A stretch of 64,000 nucleotides of DNA from Pseudomonadota bacterium (GTDB lineage Bacteria > Pseudomonadota > Gammaproteobacteria > Burkholderiales > Eutrophovitaceae): assembly GCA_027624715.1 (NCBI GenBank), contig JAQBTV010000007.1, positions 1 to 64,000 on the forward strand, given 5' to 3'. The notes beneath the pieces were generated by a model. It was not told the origin of the DNA and ran no database searches. It saw nothing but the letters and a program-made list of their open reading frames with translations. Made by a program: the position numbers and the translations under genes. Positions 18,046 through 29,010 of this stretch are shown here, in pieces (positions within the stretch are counted from its first letter, which is position 1; every line of letters starts with the position of its first letter).

Positions 18046-19822
18046 ACCGCTTCGCTGTATCGAGCAAAACATCGTTTTCAGGGAATTGGTCTAAGGCAAA
18101 CCTCCAGACAGATTTAGCCTCGACCTCATGGCCTATAGCCCAAAGCGCTTCGCCTAGGTGGGCCGCTATTTCGGGATGACGCTCTAGCTCATAAGCTCTT
18201 TGCAACAACGCGATACTTTTATCATAATTCTTCAGCTTAAATTCAATCCAACCCATGCTATCAATAAATACAGGGTCATCTGGAGACAATTCAAGCGCGC
18301 GGACAAGCAACGTTTTAGCCTCTTCAAATCGATCCGTTTTATCTACAAGGGTATAACCCAACGCGTTGTAGGCCTGCGCGTTATTGGGCTGTAACTCCAT
18401 CAAACGTCTCAGTCTTATCTCTAAAATATCGAGACGACCAATTTGTTCTGCCGCCATAGCCGAGCTGTATAAGAGACTAGGCTCGTCCAGCCTTATTTTC
18501 AAGCCGTCGTCAAGAACACTAAAATACTTTTCAAGCTTTCCAGAATCTCGATATATCATCCCTTGCAGCTCAACAAACGCCACAAAATATTCTGGCGTCT
18601 CGCTCGCCCTTAGGTTGAGATAATCTATGGTCGACTCAAGCCCCTCTGAGGCCAACTTGAGTTTCGCTAAATGCGATTGTGCCTCAATAAACCGCCCGCC
18701 TTTAGGTACGCTTGAAAACCAATTCGCAGCCGTTTCAAGAGAATTTAATTTTTCATCGATGAGACCCAATTGGAAATAAGTCGAGGCTCGATCTTCATAC
18801 CCTAGAGAAAGTGCTAGATGAACCCAATGTTTAGACTCGTCATATCTCTCGACCTCAAACATTACCAAAGCAAGAGTAAACCGCACATTGGCATTACTGG
18901 CATCATCTTGCGCCATGCGCTGTAAATGAGGGATTGCATCTTCGTAACGCTCTTCTCGAATCAAATCTTCTACAACACTGGCACGCACAGTACCCGCCTC
19001 AGGATGAGACTCCAGAAAGTCAAAAAGAAATGTAATAGATTGGGCGCTATCAATTTTTCTCAAAGCGGAGGCCCGCAATAAAGCGGCATCTTCCGAGCGA
19101 GGCCCAAAAACCAATGCCTCATCAGCATGCTTGCTGGCTTCTTGAGCAAAACCGGCTCTCAAAGCTGATTGGCCAAGCAATAGCGACTTAAGTAAAGAGT
19201 CCGGCGTGTTTAATGTGACCTCCAAGAAGAACCGATAACCCCCCTCGCGATCCTGTGCGCTACCTACCAGGTCACCTACATATTTAAGTTTCGTATCTAT
19301 AGCACTGTCATTATTAACCAAAAACTCTAGAACTAAAGGTCTCGCAACATCAAATTCGTTGTTCCTCAAAATCACCGTCAAGTAGACGAATTTGGCCTTT
19401 AATGAATCGGGCTCCAAGCGAAACCATATTTTTGCCGCCTCTAGCGCAAGATCCAGCCTGCGGGCAACATTAGCTGCATCGGCGGCCATCTCTGCAATAT
19501 CAGATCGCTCCTCACTGCGGAGTATGTCCACCAATGTCTCCGCGGAAAGCTCATAAAGCTTATTATGTTTCGCGAACTCAGCGATCAAGAATTTAAACAT
19601 CAAGTCTGATCGAAACGCACCACGTGGACGATCTCGTCGCCGCTGTTCCTGCAGCGGATTTAACTCATCACCTTCTGACTGCGCCTGAACCACCCAAATG
19701 TCGTGGGATATTACGGAGGGACAAGAAACACAGTCGTCAGTAAAGGAACCCGTCGCAGCGAACACTGGAAGCGACATCAGTAGAATAAAAAAGCCTGCAA
19801 AGAGTGATAGCACTATCTTCAT
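18032..19822 (-). CDS. Exported tetratricopeptide-repeat protein
   Basis: About 596 aa with a signal peptide (MKIVLSLFAGFFILLMSLPVFA) and a long array of TPR-like helical pairs across the rest. The clearest units are near the C-terminus (AQAYNALGYTLVDKTDRFEE, PVFIDSMGWIEFKLKNYDKS, PEIAAHLGEALWAIG). It sits directly upstream of and overlaps lolB, a conserved position in betaproteobacteria; TPR proteins there are presumed periplasmic scaffolds. Specific partners are unknown. The frame is open upstream of the chosen ATG, but the extra 25 residues do not look like a signal peptide. Confidence 0.82.
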   Translation of the reverse strand: MKIVLSLFAGFFILLMSLPVFAATGSFTDDCVSCPSVISHDIWVVQAQSEGDELNPLQEQRRRDRPRGAFRSDLMFKFLIAEFAKHNKLYELSAETLVDILRSEERSDIAEMAADAANVARRLDLALEAAKIWFRLEPDSLKAKFVYLTVILRNNEFDVARPLVLEFLVNNDSAIDTKLKYVGDLVGSAQDREGGYRFFLEVTLNTPDSLLKSLLLGQSALRAGFAQEASKHADEALVFGPRSEDAALLRASALRKIDSAQSITFLFDFLESHPEAGTVRASVVEDLIREERYEDAIPHLQRMAQDDASNANVRFTLALVMFEVERYDESKHWVHLALSLGYEDRASTYFQLGLIDEKLNSLETAANWFSSVPKGGRFIEAQSHLAKLKLASEGLESTIDYLNLRASETPEYFVAFVELQGMIYRDSGKLEKYFSVLDDGLKIRLDEPSLLYSSAMAAEQIGRLDILEIRLRRLMELQPNNAQAYNALGYTLVDKTDRFEEAKTLLVRALELSPDDPVFIDSMGWIEFKLKNYDKSIALLQRAYELERHPEIAAHLGEALWAIGHEVEAKSVWRFALDQFPENDVLLDTAKRYGVD

Positions 19823-19923
19823 ATTCGCTCGAAAGGTAGTTCTTAGAAGTCTTTTGATCACAATTAGAGTAAAAAATTCACATTGATTAGCAACCAATTA
19901 TGTCCTCAGCCTTCAAAAAACAG

Positions 19924-19951
19924 CTAAGTTCCGGTATATTACCGCACTTAG
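19924..19951. promoter_or_regulatory. Two-part palindrome in a divergent intergenic region
   Basis: CTAAGT-tc-CGGTA-tat-TACCG-c-ACTTAG: outer 6-bp and inner 5-bp arms are perfectly complementary, separated by 2 and 1 bases. It lies between the leftward TPR-lolB-ispE operon and the rightward ABC cassette. No T-run follows, so it is not an intrinsic terminator. A dimeric regulator's operator is an inference. Confidence 0.4.
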
Positions 19952-20057
19952 TCTGACTGGCTCGCCCCGAGAAGCTGTGGACCTAAATATTGTTAAAGTC
20001 ACGAACTAAGCCAGATCAACACAACCCGTTAAAAACAAGCTAAAGTCACAAAAAAAT

Positions 20058-21008
20058 ATGGCCGATCAAGATACTCCCCTCACATTGTCAGCCTCCGGAC
20101 TGACCCGAAGATACGGTAATAATATCGCTGTCAGCGACGTGTCTTTATCGCTACACAAGGGGGAAATAATTGGCCTACTTGGGCCCAATGGTGCAGGTAA
20201 ATCAACGACGATGAAGATGATCACTGGCAATCTGGCTCCTACTGAAGGGTCTATTCAGGTGTGCGGTATAGACCTAATTGACAATCCGATTGCTGCAAAA
20301 GCAAAAATCGGCTATTTACCCGAAATTCCTCCTGTGTATAAGGAACTTCGAGTCAATGAGTACTTAAAGCTTGTCGCAAAACTTCATAAAGTATCCTCAA
20401 AAAGAATACAAGCAGCAATTGATAATGCCGAGGAAAGAACAGGGTTGACCGAGATGGGGCAACGCCTCATTGGTTCACTTTCAAAAGGCTTTCAGCAACG
20501 CGTTGGTATTGCACAAGCGATCATCCATGAGCCTGAAGTCGTGATTTTAGATGAGCCTACCGTTGGGCTAGATCCGAATCAAATTATTGAAATTCGTTCT
20601 TTAATCAGAGAATTAGGTGAGAGCCATAGCGTCATTCTCTCGACACATATACTTCAAGAGGTAGAGACGATATGTGACAGTGTTCAAATACTGCACAAAG
20701 GACGGGTTGTTTTCAATGACGAAATCGGTGGGCTAAGACAGTTTCGGTCAGGAAAATCAATCCAAGCCTCTTTCCGTAACCCTCCCACTAAAGAGCTGCT
20801 AGAGAATGCACTAACTAATGTAAAGGTTACCGCCATCCGAGAAGGGGTCTATCGGATCTCCGGGCTTGAGTTAGAACATGACCCTACCGACGACCTGGTG
20901 CAAATCAGTGTTCATAAGGGCTGGGCGTTATTTGAACTGGTAGGGGCTCAGGCAAGCGTTGAAGAAGTGTTTGTAGAACTCACCACTCAAGACGGCATCT
21001 CAATGTGA
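20058..21008 (+). CDS. Gld-type ABC transporter ATP-binding protein
   Basis: ATPase subunit of an ABC-2 exporter. Walker A GPNGAGKSTT, signature region GSLSKGFQQRVGIAQA, Walker B VVILDEPTVGLDP, switch His in STHILQE. 316 aa with a C-terminal extension typical of the GldA/NatA class. The next three genes encode the permease, a GldG-like auxiliary protein and a DUF4340 protein, so this is the proteobacterial version of the gldAFG module. The transported substrate is unknown; GldAFG is known for gliding motility in Bacteroidetes, which cannot be assumed here. Confidence 0.88.
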   Translation: MADQDTPLTLSASGLTRRYGNNIAVSDVSLSLHKGEIIGLLGPNGAGKSTTMKMITGNLAPTEGSIQVCGIDLIDNPIAAKAKIGYLPEIPPVYKELRVNEYLKLVAKLHKVSSKRIQAAIDNAEERTGLTEMGQRLIGSLSKGFQQRVGIAQAIIHEPEVVILDEPTVGLDPNQIIEIRSLIRELGESHSVILSTHILQEVETICDSVQILHKGRVVFNDEIGGLRQFRSGKSIQASFRNPPTKELLENALTNVKVTAIREGVYRISGLELEHDPTDDLVQISVHKGWALFELVGAQASVEEVFVELTTQDGISM

Positions 21009-21045
21009 TGTCCCCAACAACTACTATGCATGTAAAAAATACACA

Positions 21046-21789
21046 ATGATTATTGTTATAGCAATGAAGGAACTCCGATCGATGTTTACCTCTCCACTGG
21101 CCTGGGTCGTCCTTGCCTTTGTTCAGGGTTTCTTGGCTTATGTTTTCCTCAAACAAGTTGATACATTCATGATCATTCAAACGCAACTCGCGAGAACACC
21201 AAACGCTCCTGGATTAACCGAGCTGGCAATTGTTCCCATGTTCGGGGCTGCACAAATGGTTTTATTAATGTCCATTCCACTTTTAACAATGAGACTGATC
21301 GCCGAGGAAAAACGTAATCAGACTATGGCTCTTCTTGTGTCTGCCCCGATATCCATGATGCAAATTATTGTCGGCAAATTTTTAGCTATGACGGTCTTCT
21401 TGTGCCTCATCCTTACACTCATTGCTACCATGTCACTCTCACTATTGTTTGGTGGTGCAGTTGATCTCGGATTGATCATTGCAAATCTATGTGGTCTTTT
21501 ATTGCTGGGCATGGCCTTTTCCTCGATTGGGATTTTTATTTCTTGCCTAACAATACATCCCGTTGTGGCGGCGGTAATGACTTTGGCTGTCTTTATGGGC
21601 TTCTGGGTAATTGGGCTCGCAGCATCGGATCCAAGTAGTTGGCTTAACTGGGTTTCGATTTCTAAGAGATTCGAAGGATTTATGGACGGATATATCTCAC
21701 TGCCAGACGTTACCTTCTTCGTGGTTATTATTGGTCTCTTTATTTTTTTATCAATTCGAAAACTTGACTCGGAACGGCTGAGCTCATGA
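21046..21789 (+). CDS. ABC-2 type permease, GldF-like
   Basis: 247 aa membrane protein with six hydrophobic segments (for example SPLAWVVLAFVQGFLAYVFL, AMTVFLCLILTLIATMSLSL, ANLCGLLLLGMAFSSIGIFI) and the cytosolic LIAEEKRNQTMALLVSAPIS motif seen in GldF/NosY-type ABC-2 permeases. It starts 37 bp after the ATPase gene and overlaps the next gene by 4 bases, consistent with an operon and one complex. Confidence 0.85.
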   Translation: MIIVIAMKELRSMFTSPLAWVVLAFVQGFLAYVFLKQVDTFMIIQTQLARTPNAPGLTELAIVPMFGAAQMVLLMSIPLLTMRLIAEEKRNQTMALLVSAPISMMQIIVGKFLAMTVFLCLILTLIATMSLSLLFGGAVDLGLIIANLCGLLLLGMAFSSIGIFISCLTIHPVVAAVMTLAVFMGFWVIGLAASDPSSWLNWVSISKRFEGFMDGYISLPDVTFFVVIIGLFIFLSIRKLDSERLSS

Positions 21790-23129
21790 AAATTAACGCA
21801 AAATTAAGATTCCAGTTACTGATACAAAATGGGGTATTCGTAGGCCTTTTGCTGGGCATTGCCGCCGTTGTAATTTTCTTGGCCGAAGAATCTAATATTC
21901 GCTGGGACTTAACTCACAGTCAGCGGAACACGCTGTCTTCAGCGACAATTGAGACTCTCAAAAAAATCGATAGCCCCATTACAATTACTGCGTTTGTCAC
22001 TGCCGACGCAGAGGGTGATCTACGCCAACCTATCGTCAACTTTCTCACACCGTATCAACTGGAAAAAAATGACATTCGGTTTAGCTTCATTAATCCCAGA
22101 GAAGATCCATTCGCCGCCAAGAAAGCTGGGGTTACCGTCAACGGAGAGTTGGTCATTGAGCTAAAAGGTCGAACTGAAAAGCTCAAGACGTTAAATGAAC
22201 AAGATTTAACCAACTTACTCATTCGCCTAATGAGGAATAATCAACGGGTTATCACAGCTTTAGTCGGACATGGCGAAGGGGACTTCTCTCGTCAGGGGAG
22301 CAAAGATCTAAGTGATCTTGGTGCAAAGCTTTCAGCGCGCGGCTTTCAGCTTGATGTCTTGAATTTCGCATCCGGACAAGACCTTGAACCTGGCCAGTCG
22401 GTATTGATTATTGCCGCCCCAACCGTCACCTTACTTCCTGGTGAGGTTAACCGCATTAAACGGTACCTCGAAGGTGGTGGCAATCTCCTTTGGATGATAG
22501 ACGACGCAACCACGGCAGGATTAGAGCCTATCGGTGAGCATCTTGGTGTTGTATTACCCACTGGCGTTGTCATTGATCCGAGTGCCCGCCTTCGAAGTGG
22601 GTCTGTCGCGCTTTCGCTTGCGCAAAGTTATGCCGATCACCCCGTAACCGAATTGATGAGCGTGAATACGGTATTTCCTTACGCTCGAGGCATTTTCGAA
22701 TTTAACAATAAGGACTACAGCTTCACCCCATTAATCACTGTCGCACCACAAGGATGGATTGAAACCCAGGGATTAAAAAATGCTACCTTCCAAAAGGGAA
22801 AGGATATACAAGGCCCCGTCACTATTGCAGCTACACTTGAAAGAAGCATAAAAGATAAAGCTCAAAGAGTTGTCATCGTTGGGTCGGGCAGAGCATTTTC
22901 GAATGAGTTCCTAGCTTCATTGGGAAATGCTGATTTAGTAACCAATATCATCAATTGGCTCTCCGGTGATGAATCACTAATAGCAATCGAGCCTAAACCG
23001 CGTATCGATATGTCCTTGAATCTACCCCTCATCGCGATTTCTTTAATTGTTACAGGCTTTTTGTTTGCAGGCCCGATTGGATTATTGATTGCCGGAACGC
23101 TGATTTGGTGGCTTAGACGCAGAGCATGA
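21786..23129 (+). CDS. GldG-like auxiliary component of ABC exporter
   Basis: 447 aa with an N-terminal transmembrane segment (about 14-32), a large extracytoplasmic domain of the ABC_transp_aux type (RWDLTHSQRNTLSSATIETL; VITALVGHGEGDFSRQG; NLLWMIDDATTAGLEP), and a C-terminal transmembrane segment before WWLRRRA. This matches the GldG family associated with GldA/GldF. ATG overlaps the preceding stop (ATGA) and the gene overlaps the DUF4340 gene the same way. Confidence 0.85.
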   Translation: MKINAKLRFQLLIQNGVFVGLLLGIAAVVIFLAEESNIRWDLTHSQRNTLSSATIETLKKIDSPITITAFVTADAEGDLRQPIVNFLTPYQLEKNDIRFSFINPREDPFAAKKAGVTVNGELVIELKGRTEKLKTLNEQDLTNLLIRLMRNNQRVITALVGHGEGDFSRQGSKDLSDLGAKLSARGFQLDVLNFASGQDLEPGQSVLIIAAPTVTLLPGEVNRIKRYLEGGGNLLWMIDDATTAGLEPIGEHLGVVLPTGVVIDPSARLRSGSVALSLAQSYADHPVTELMSVNTVFPYARGIFEFNNKDYSFTPLITVAPQGWIETQGLKNATFQKGKDIQGPVTIAATLERSIKDKAQRVVIVGSGRAFSNEFLASLGNADLVTNIINWLSGDESLIAIEPKPRIDMSLNLPLIAISLIVTGFLFAGPIGLLIAGTLIWWLRRRA

Positions 23130-23983
23130 GGTCGCGATTATTAATTAATTTTCTCCTAATCTTGGTTCTTACTTCGCTGGGCGCCTACCTTCTTTGGGAC
23201 GAAGAGCCATCATCTGCGTCGCCCGATCGATTGGTCATGCTGGATCGAGATCAAATCGCACGCGTCTCAATTATAAAAAATAACAGCTTTGAGATCGATA
23301 TGACGAGAAATTCACAAACATGGTTAATTACAAAACCCTTTAGAGCACGAGCAAATCCTGAAGTCGTCAAACTCGTTCTCGACCTCACCGATGCATTTGT
23401 AATCAACGAGATTAAAACTTCCTCTGCGAATCTCGGGTTTAATCCGCCACAATATACATTAAGTTTTGGCCAAAAAACGATTAAATTTGGCAGCATAAAC
23501 GAAGTTACTAATGAGCAATACATTCAAGTTGGCAACCGGACTTTCCTCACTAAAACACATCACGGGTATAACCTGCCCGACGATCCTATTAAAGTGGTTG
23601 ATAGGAGAATTTTGGGGGGCGAGGAAATTCCAATTCTGTTTAAAACCAACTCATGGCGCGCCGAACGTCAAGGGGATCAGTCATGGAATGTGATGGCTGC
23701 AGATGACAATTTAACAAGCATAGCTTCGTCGAAAATAAAAATTTGGGTTGCAGGGTGGCGATCTACCGCTGCAACCAAAATAGAAGTCCCCAATGACGCA
23801 CCAGGTCTTATATATGAATCAGTATCGATTACATTTGAAAACGGCAGTCAAATCTTAGTCTCGATTGAAAAAGATAACGATGGTTATCTCTTGTATCGAT
23901 CAGACGAAAGTGTTGCCTATAGAGTAGGGCGAGATGCGGGCCTTAGATTGATTGACCCCTATGAGGTCGCACGAACACTGTAA
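23126..23983 (+). CDS. DUF4340-family membrane-anchored protein
   Basis: 285 aa with a single N-terminal transmembrane anchor (LLINFLLILVLTSLGAYLL) and an extracytoplasmic domain of DUF4340 type (WLITKPFRARANPEVVKLVLDL; LSFGQKTIKFG). Genes of this family regularly follow gldG-like genes, so it is probably the fourth subunit of the same exporter. Biochemical role unknown. Confidence 0.8.
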   Translation: MRSRLLINFLLILVLTSLGAYLLWDEEPSSASPDRLVMLDRDQIARVSIIKNNSFEIDMTRNSQTWLITKPFRARANPEVVKLVLDLTDAFVINEIKTSSANLGFNPPQYTLSFGQKTIKFGSINEVTNEQYIQVGNRTFLTKTHHGYNLPDDPIKVVDRRILGGEEIPILFKTNSWRAERQGDQSWNVMAADDNLTSIASSKIKIWVAGWRSTAATKIEVPNDAPGLIYESVSITFENGSQILVSIEKDNDGYLLYRSDESVAYRVGRDAGLRLIDPYEVARTL

Positions 23984-23999
23984 GTGAGCGCCTCGCCGA

Positions 24000-24818
24000 A
24001 TGCCTGAATTACCAGAAGTTGAAATCACCAAACAAGGCATAGAGCCTTTTCTGATCGGTCAGTCCATAAAAAAGTTTATTGTTCGCAATCGAAAACTTCG
24101 ATGGCCTATTCCAGAAAAACTTGAATCAACGTTGGCAGGCCTTGCGATCAAATCAATTAATCGCAGAGCAAAATATATAATAATTGACTGTAGTATCGGC
24201 TGGCTAATCATACACCTGGGAATGTCAGGCAGCCTGAGGGTACTCAACTCTCCGAACGACGACCCCACAAAACATGACCACTACGACATTCACTTAACCA
24301 ATGACACCGTAATTCGTTACCGTGATCCTCGTAAATTTGGCGCCTTACTGTGGACAAGACAAAGTCCTGCGATTCACCGCTTAATAAAACACCTCGGACC
24401 AGAACCGCTTGACCAAGACTTTGATGGAAATATTTTATATCAAAAGTTACGCACTAAATCCTCTTCGATCAAATTACAGATCATGAATAATCAAGTGGTG
24501 ACTGGAGTGGGTAATATCTATGCCAACGAATCATTGTTTCATGCTGGGATCCGCCCAACGCGCCGCGCCAATTCAATTAGCCGAGCAAAGCTGCACATTT
24601 TAGTTACAGCAATTAAAAAAACTCTTGCAAAAGCGATCCAATCTGGCGGCAGCAGTCTGAGAGACTTCTATTTAACGGATGGCTCTACCGGATACTTTCA
24701 ACAGGAATATACGGTTTATGGGCGTAACGGCGAGAAATGCCACGTCTGCGAAACACCAATTAAAACCGTCACGTTGGGACAACGATCATCTTTTTATTGC
24801 CCGACATGCCAAAAGTAA
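24000..24818 (+). CDS. mutM: Formamidopyrimidine-DNA glycosylase
   Basis: Removes 8-oxoguanine and other oxidised purines from DNA. Catalytic N-terminus MPELPEVE (Pro after Met is the nucleophile), H2TH region NIYANESLFHAGIRPTR, and a C-terminal zinc finger (CHVC ... CPTC). 272 aa is normal. It starts 16 bp after the DUF4340 gene, so it may be transcribed with the ABC cassette, and ends 1 bp from the convergent ferredoxin gene. Confidence 0.96.
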   Translation: MPELPEVEITKQGIEPFLIGQSIKKFIVRNRKLRWPIPEKLESTLAGLAIKSINRRAKYIIIDCSIGWLIIHLGMSGSLRVLNSPNDDPTKHDHYDIHLTNDTVIRYRDPRKFGALLWTRQSPAIHRLIKHLGPEPLDQDFDGNILYQKLRTKSSSIKLQIMNNQVVTGVGNIYANESLFHAGIRPTRRANSISRAKLHILVTAIKKTLAKAIQSGGSSLRDFYLTDGSTGYFQQEYTVYGRNGEKCHVCETPIKTVTLGQRSSFYCPTCQK

Positions 24819-24819
24819 C

Positions 24820-26122
<1,303 letters not shown>

Positions 26123-26130
<8 letters not shown>

Positions 26131-27484
26131 TGGGCTCATTCGAGCGCTTGTCTGGTCCAACAATGATTCGTACAGTTTTATCTATACTCATGCGACGACT
26201 AACCGCGTCTTTAACTTGATCGAACGTCACTGCCTCAACTCGGCGTGAGAAACTGTCAATATCATCAATAGGAAGGTCATAAAACCCAATCATTGAATAA
26301 TACTCTAGTAACTCCCCGTTACTATCAACATTCAAAGCAAAAGCACCAGTGAAATATTTTTTCGCCCGCTCTACTTGCTCAAGTTCTGGGCCATTACGAA
26401 TAAAATCGCTCAAAATAGTCAAAGTAATCTCAAGTGCCTCCCAAGCCTGGTCCTTCCTCGTTTGAAATGCGATAACGAAGGGCCCGGGATCTTTGAGCGG
26501 ACTAAAGTAACTACCCACCCCATACGTCATTCCTCGCTTTTCACGCAATTCATCATGAAGGATCGAAGTCATACCACCACCACCCAGAATTTGGTTCGCA
26601 AGCACCAGAGGCAGGTGATCCGGGTCTCCTCGCCGTATCCCAACCATCCCAATGCGAATGTGTGCTTGAGCTGCCTCATGAGGAATAACAAGCTCCTCTG
26701 AATCAGTTCTAGGAGGATTAGCGGCTAGGCGTTCTCTATCGATTGAACCTCGGGGCAGATTTTCTGACACTTGTTGCGCAATTTCCCGCGCTCGCGCCTC
26801 ATTTAAATCACCCACGATGGTAATCACTGCATTAGCCGCGCGGTAAAACCGGGAATGAAACCCAACAAGGTCACCTCTAGTGAGTAGCTTAATGGTAAGT
26901 TCTGAACCCTCACCAGTGGATCGGTATGGATGTTCCCCAAACAATGTTTGATGCAAGGCTCGAGAGGCAATTGATGCCGGTCGAGTATCGCTTTCTCGCA
27001 AAGACACAAGTGAAGCATTTATTTCTCTATCGAGCACTTCTTGAGGAAAAATTGGGTTGGCCAATATGTCAGTGAGAAGATCTACCGACTGACCAAGAGG
27101 TTCCTCGTAAGATAAACTCCTCAGAGTGATCCCCGCTCGATCCAAATCAAATCTACCTCCCATTTGAGACCCCGTCATGGCAAGTCTTTCTGCGATTGCA
27201 TGTTCGTCATACTGACGCGTACCAGTATCCAACAAGTGCATCGTTAAACGGGATAAGCCTTCCTTGCCGTCGGGGTCAAAAGCGGCACCCGCCACAAAAT
27301 CGACCGCAACATCGACCATAGGCAAGCTGGTTGATTGAATAAATATCACTTTGGTACCAAATTCTGTAACCCACTGCTCTCGCACTTGTGCATGAACACT
27401 CAGAGGATGCAAACACAGAAATAGGAGCAGAATCCTGAAATAGGAACCTAGAGAAGTGAAGGTATGACAACCGATATTCAGCAT
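26123..27484 (-). CDS. M16-family peptidase-like protein, non-catalytic subunit
   Basis: Signal peptide (start MLNIGCHTFT, cleavage near SVHAQ) and two M16 (pitrilysin-type) domains. The zinc motif HxxEH is missing: the corresponding region reads GLSRLTMHLLDTGT. This is the usual inactive partner of a tandem M16 pair, related to mitochondrial-processing-peptidase-like heterodimers. The C-terminal domain retains LGGGGMTSILHDELREKRGMTYGV. The adjacent gene 22 bp upstream encodes the HxxEH-containing partner. Periplasmic location follows from the signal peptide. Confidence 0.87.
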
Positions 27485-27506
27485 GTTGAGGCTCCAGGGA
27501 AATGTT

Positions 27507-28865
27507 CTATTTTGATGTCTTTGGCTCAAGGATGGCGATCGTTGCTTGGTGTTCAACCAAGTATTTCTCTGCTACTTGTCGCACCTGATCAGGTGTAATT
27601 GCCCGTAATTTTTCATTGATAACGTCAGAGGCATTAGGAGCAAATCCAATTACCCACATCTGTCCCATGCGACTGGCTTGCCCAAGCACCGAGTCGCTCG
27701 AGAAAACTTGGCTCGCAACTACCTGAGCTTTTACTCGATTTAATTCATCCTTGCTCACGCCGTGAGTTACAAGCTTAACGACCTCATCAAGCCAAGCCGC
27801 TTCCAAATCTCTCAGCTCTCGGTCTTTGACGGCGGTAAATGCAACATAGAAAACTCCCGGCCCTCTTCTTAAACCATCATAACTCACGCTGACAGAGTGC
27901 GCGATGCCCTCCTCCAAAACCAGACGTTTATGCAACCGTGCGGCAGAATGTCCATCCAACACCCCCGCCAGCAAGTAAAGCGCATACGGTTCCCAATCTG
28001 CATCGACATCAATCAACTGAGGCGCTGGATATGCAGTAATTTGAGACGTCAACGTTGTATTTGCTCTAACTGTCACCGTTCGACTACCTAAGCGGCCAGG
28101 CTCTTCCTGAGGTTTTCTAACAGGCAACAGTCGCGATTTAATAGGACCAAAATACTTCTCGGATAGACGCACTACCTCTGCCGGATCCACATCGCCAGCC
28201 ACAACCAACGCCGCATTATTCGGGACATACCAACGAAGATACCAATCCGCTGTGTCCTCAAGGGTCAAGTGCTCGAGGTCGTTCATCCAACCCACTATCG
28301 GAGTCCTATAAGGATGAGAAAGATACATCGTTGCGGCTAACTGCTCCCAAAGCAACCCATGCGGATTATCGTCAACCCTTTGCCTTCTCTCCTCCATGAC
28401 TACGCGCAGTTCATTATTAAATTCCACTTCCCGCAGCAATAAATTGTGCATTCGATCAGCTTCCAACTTAATCGCAAGCTCTAATTGAGAGCTATGAAGC
28501 TCTTGAAAATACCCCGTGTAATCAGTTGAAGTGAACGCATTCGACCGTCCACCCGTTGCAGCTATCCTTTTCGCATACTCCCCAGGGGCAAGCGTCTCTG
28601 TCCCTTGAAACATCATATGTTCGAGCACATGAGCAACCCCGGTCCGGCCACCCGCTTCATCCATACTTCCAACTCGATACCAAACCATCACCACGGCGAC
28701 TGGCGAACGACGATCAGGCTCAACAATAACCCGCATACCATTTGATAGTGTGTCCTGGAAGACCGACAAAGCAGGTTTCACATTTGATTCGGCTGATACT
28801 GAGGAAGAGGCAATCAAGGTTGCCAAAATAACAAAAATCACTTGTCTCGCACGATTTTTTTTCAT
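27507..28865 (-). CDS. M16-family zinc metallopeptidase, catalytic subunit
   Basis: About 452 aa with a signal peptide (MKKNRARQVIFVILATLIASSSVSA). The zinc-binding/catalytic motif HVLEHMMF is present, with the downstream acidic ligand region NELRVVMEERRQRVDD. Two M16 domains follow in the usual order. It is first in the leftward run M16-M16-rsmD-coaD-fdx and is divergent from ftsY, with about 145 bp between. Substrates of such periplasmic pairs are not established. Confidence 0.92.
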   Translation of the reverse strand: MKKNRARQVIFVILATLIASSSVSAESNVKPALSVFQDTLSNGMRVIVEPDRRSPVAVVMVWYRVGSMDEAGGRTGVAHVLEHMMFQGTETLAPGEYAKRIAATGGRSNAFTSTDYTGYFQELHSSQLELAIKLEADRMHNLLLREVEFNNELRVVMEERRQRVDDNPHGLLWEQLAATMYLSHPYRTPIVGWMNDLEHLTLEDTADWYLRWYVPNNAALVVAGDVDPAEVVRLSEKYFGPIKSRLLPVRKPQEEPGRLGSRTVTVRANTTLTSQITAYPAPQLIDVDADWEPYALYLLAGVLDGHSAARLHKRLVLEEGIAHSVSVSYDGLRRGPGVFYVAFTAVKDRELRDLEAAWLDEVVKLVTHGVSKDELNRVKAQVVASQVFSSDSVLGQASRMGQMWVIGFAPNASDVINEKLRAITPDQVRQVAEKYLVEHQATIAILEPKTSK

Positions 28866-29010
28866 ATAAATCAATATCTCATGTCCTAAATGAATAACCT
28901 TTGAAAATTAAAACTGCTGGTATCCGTCAAACCTTCATCGAAAGTTTACAATATCGCTTTAAACCAGCGCTTAATGAACACACAAATCAAATTAACTCGT
29001 CCCATACAGA

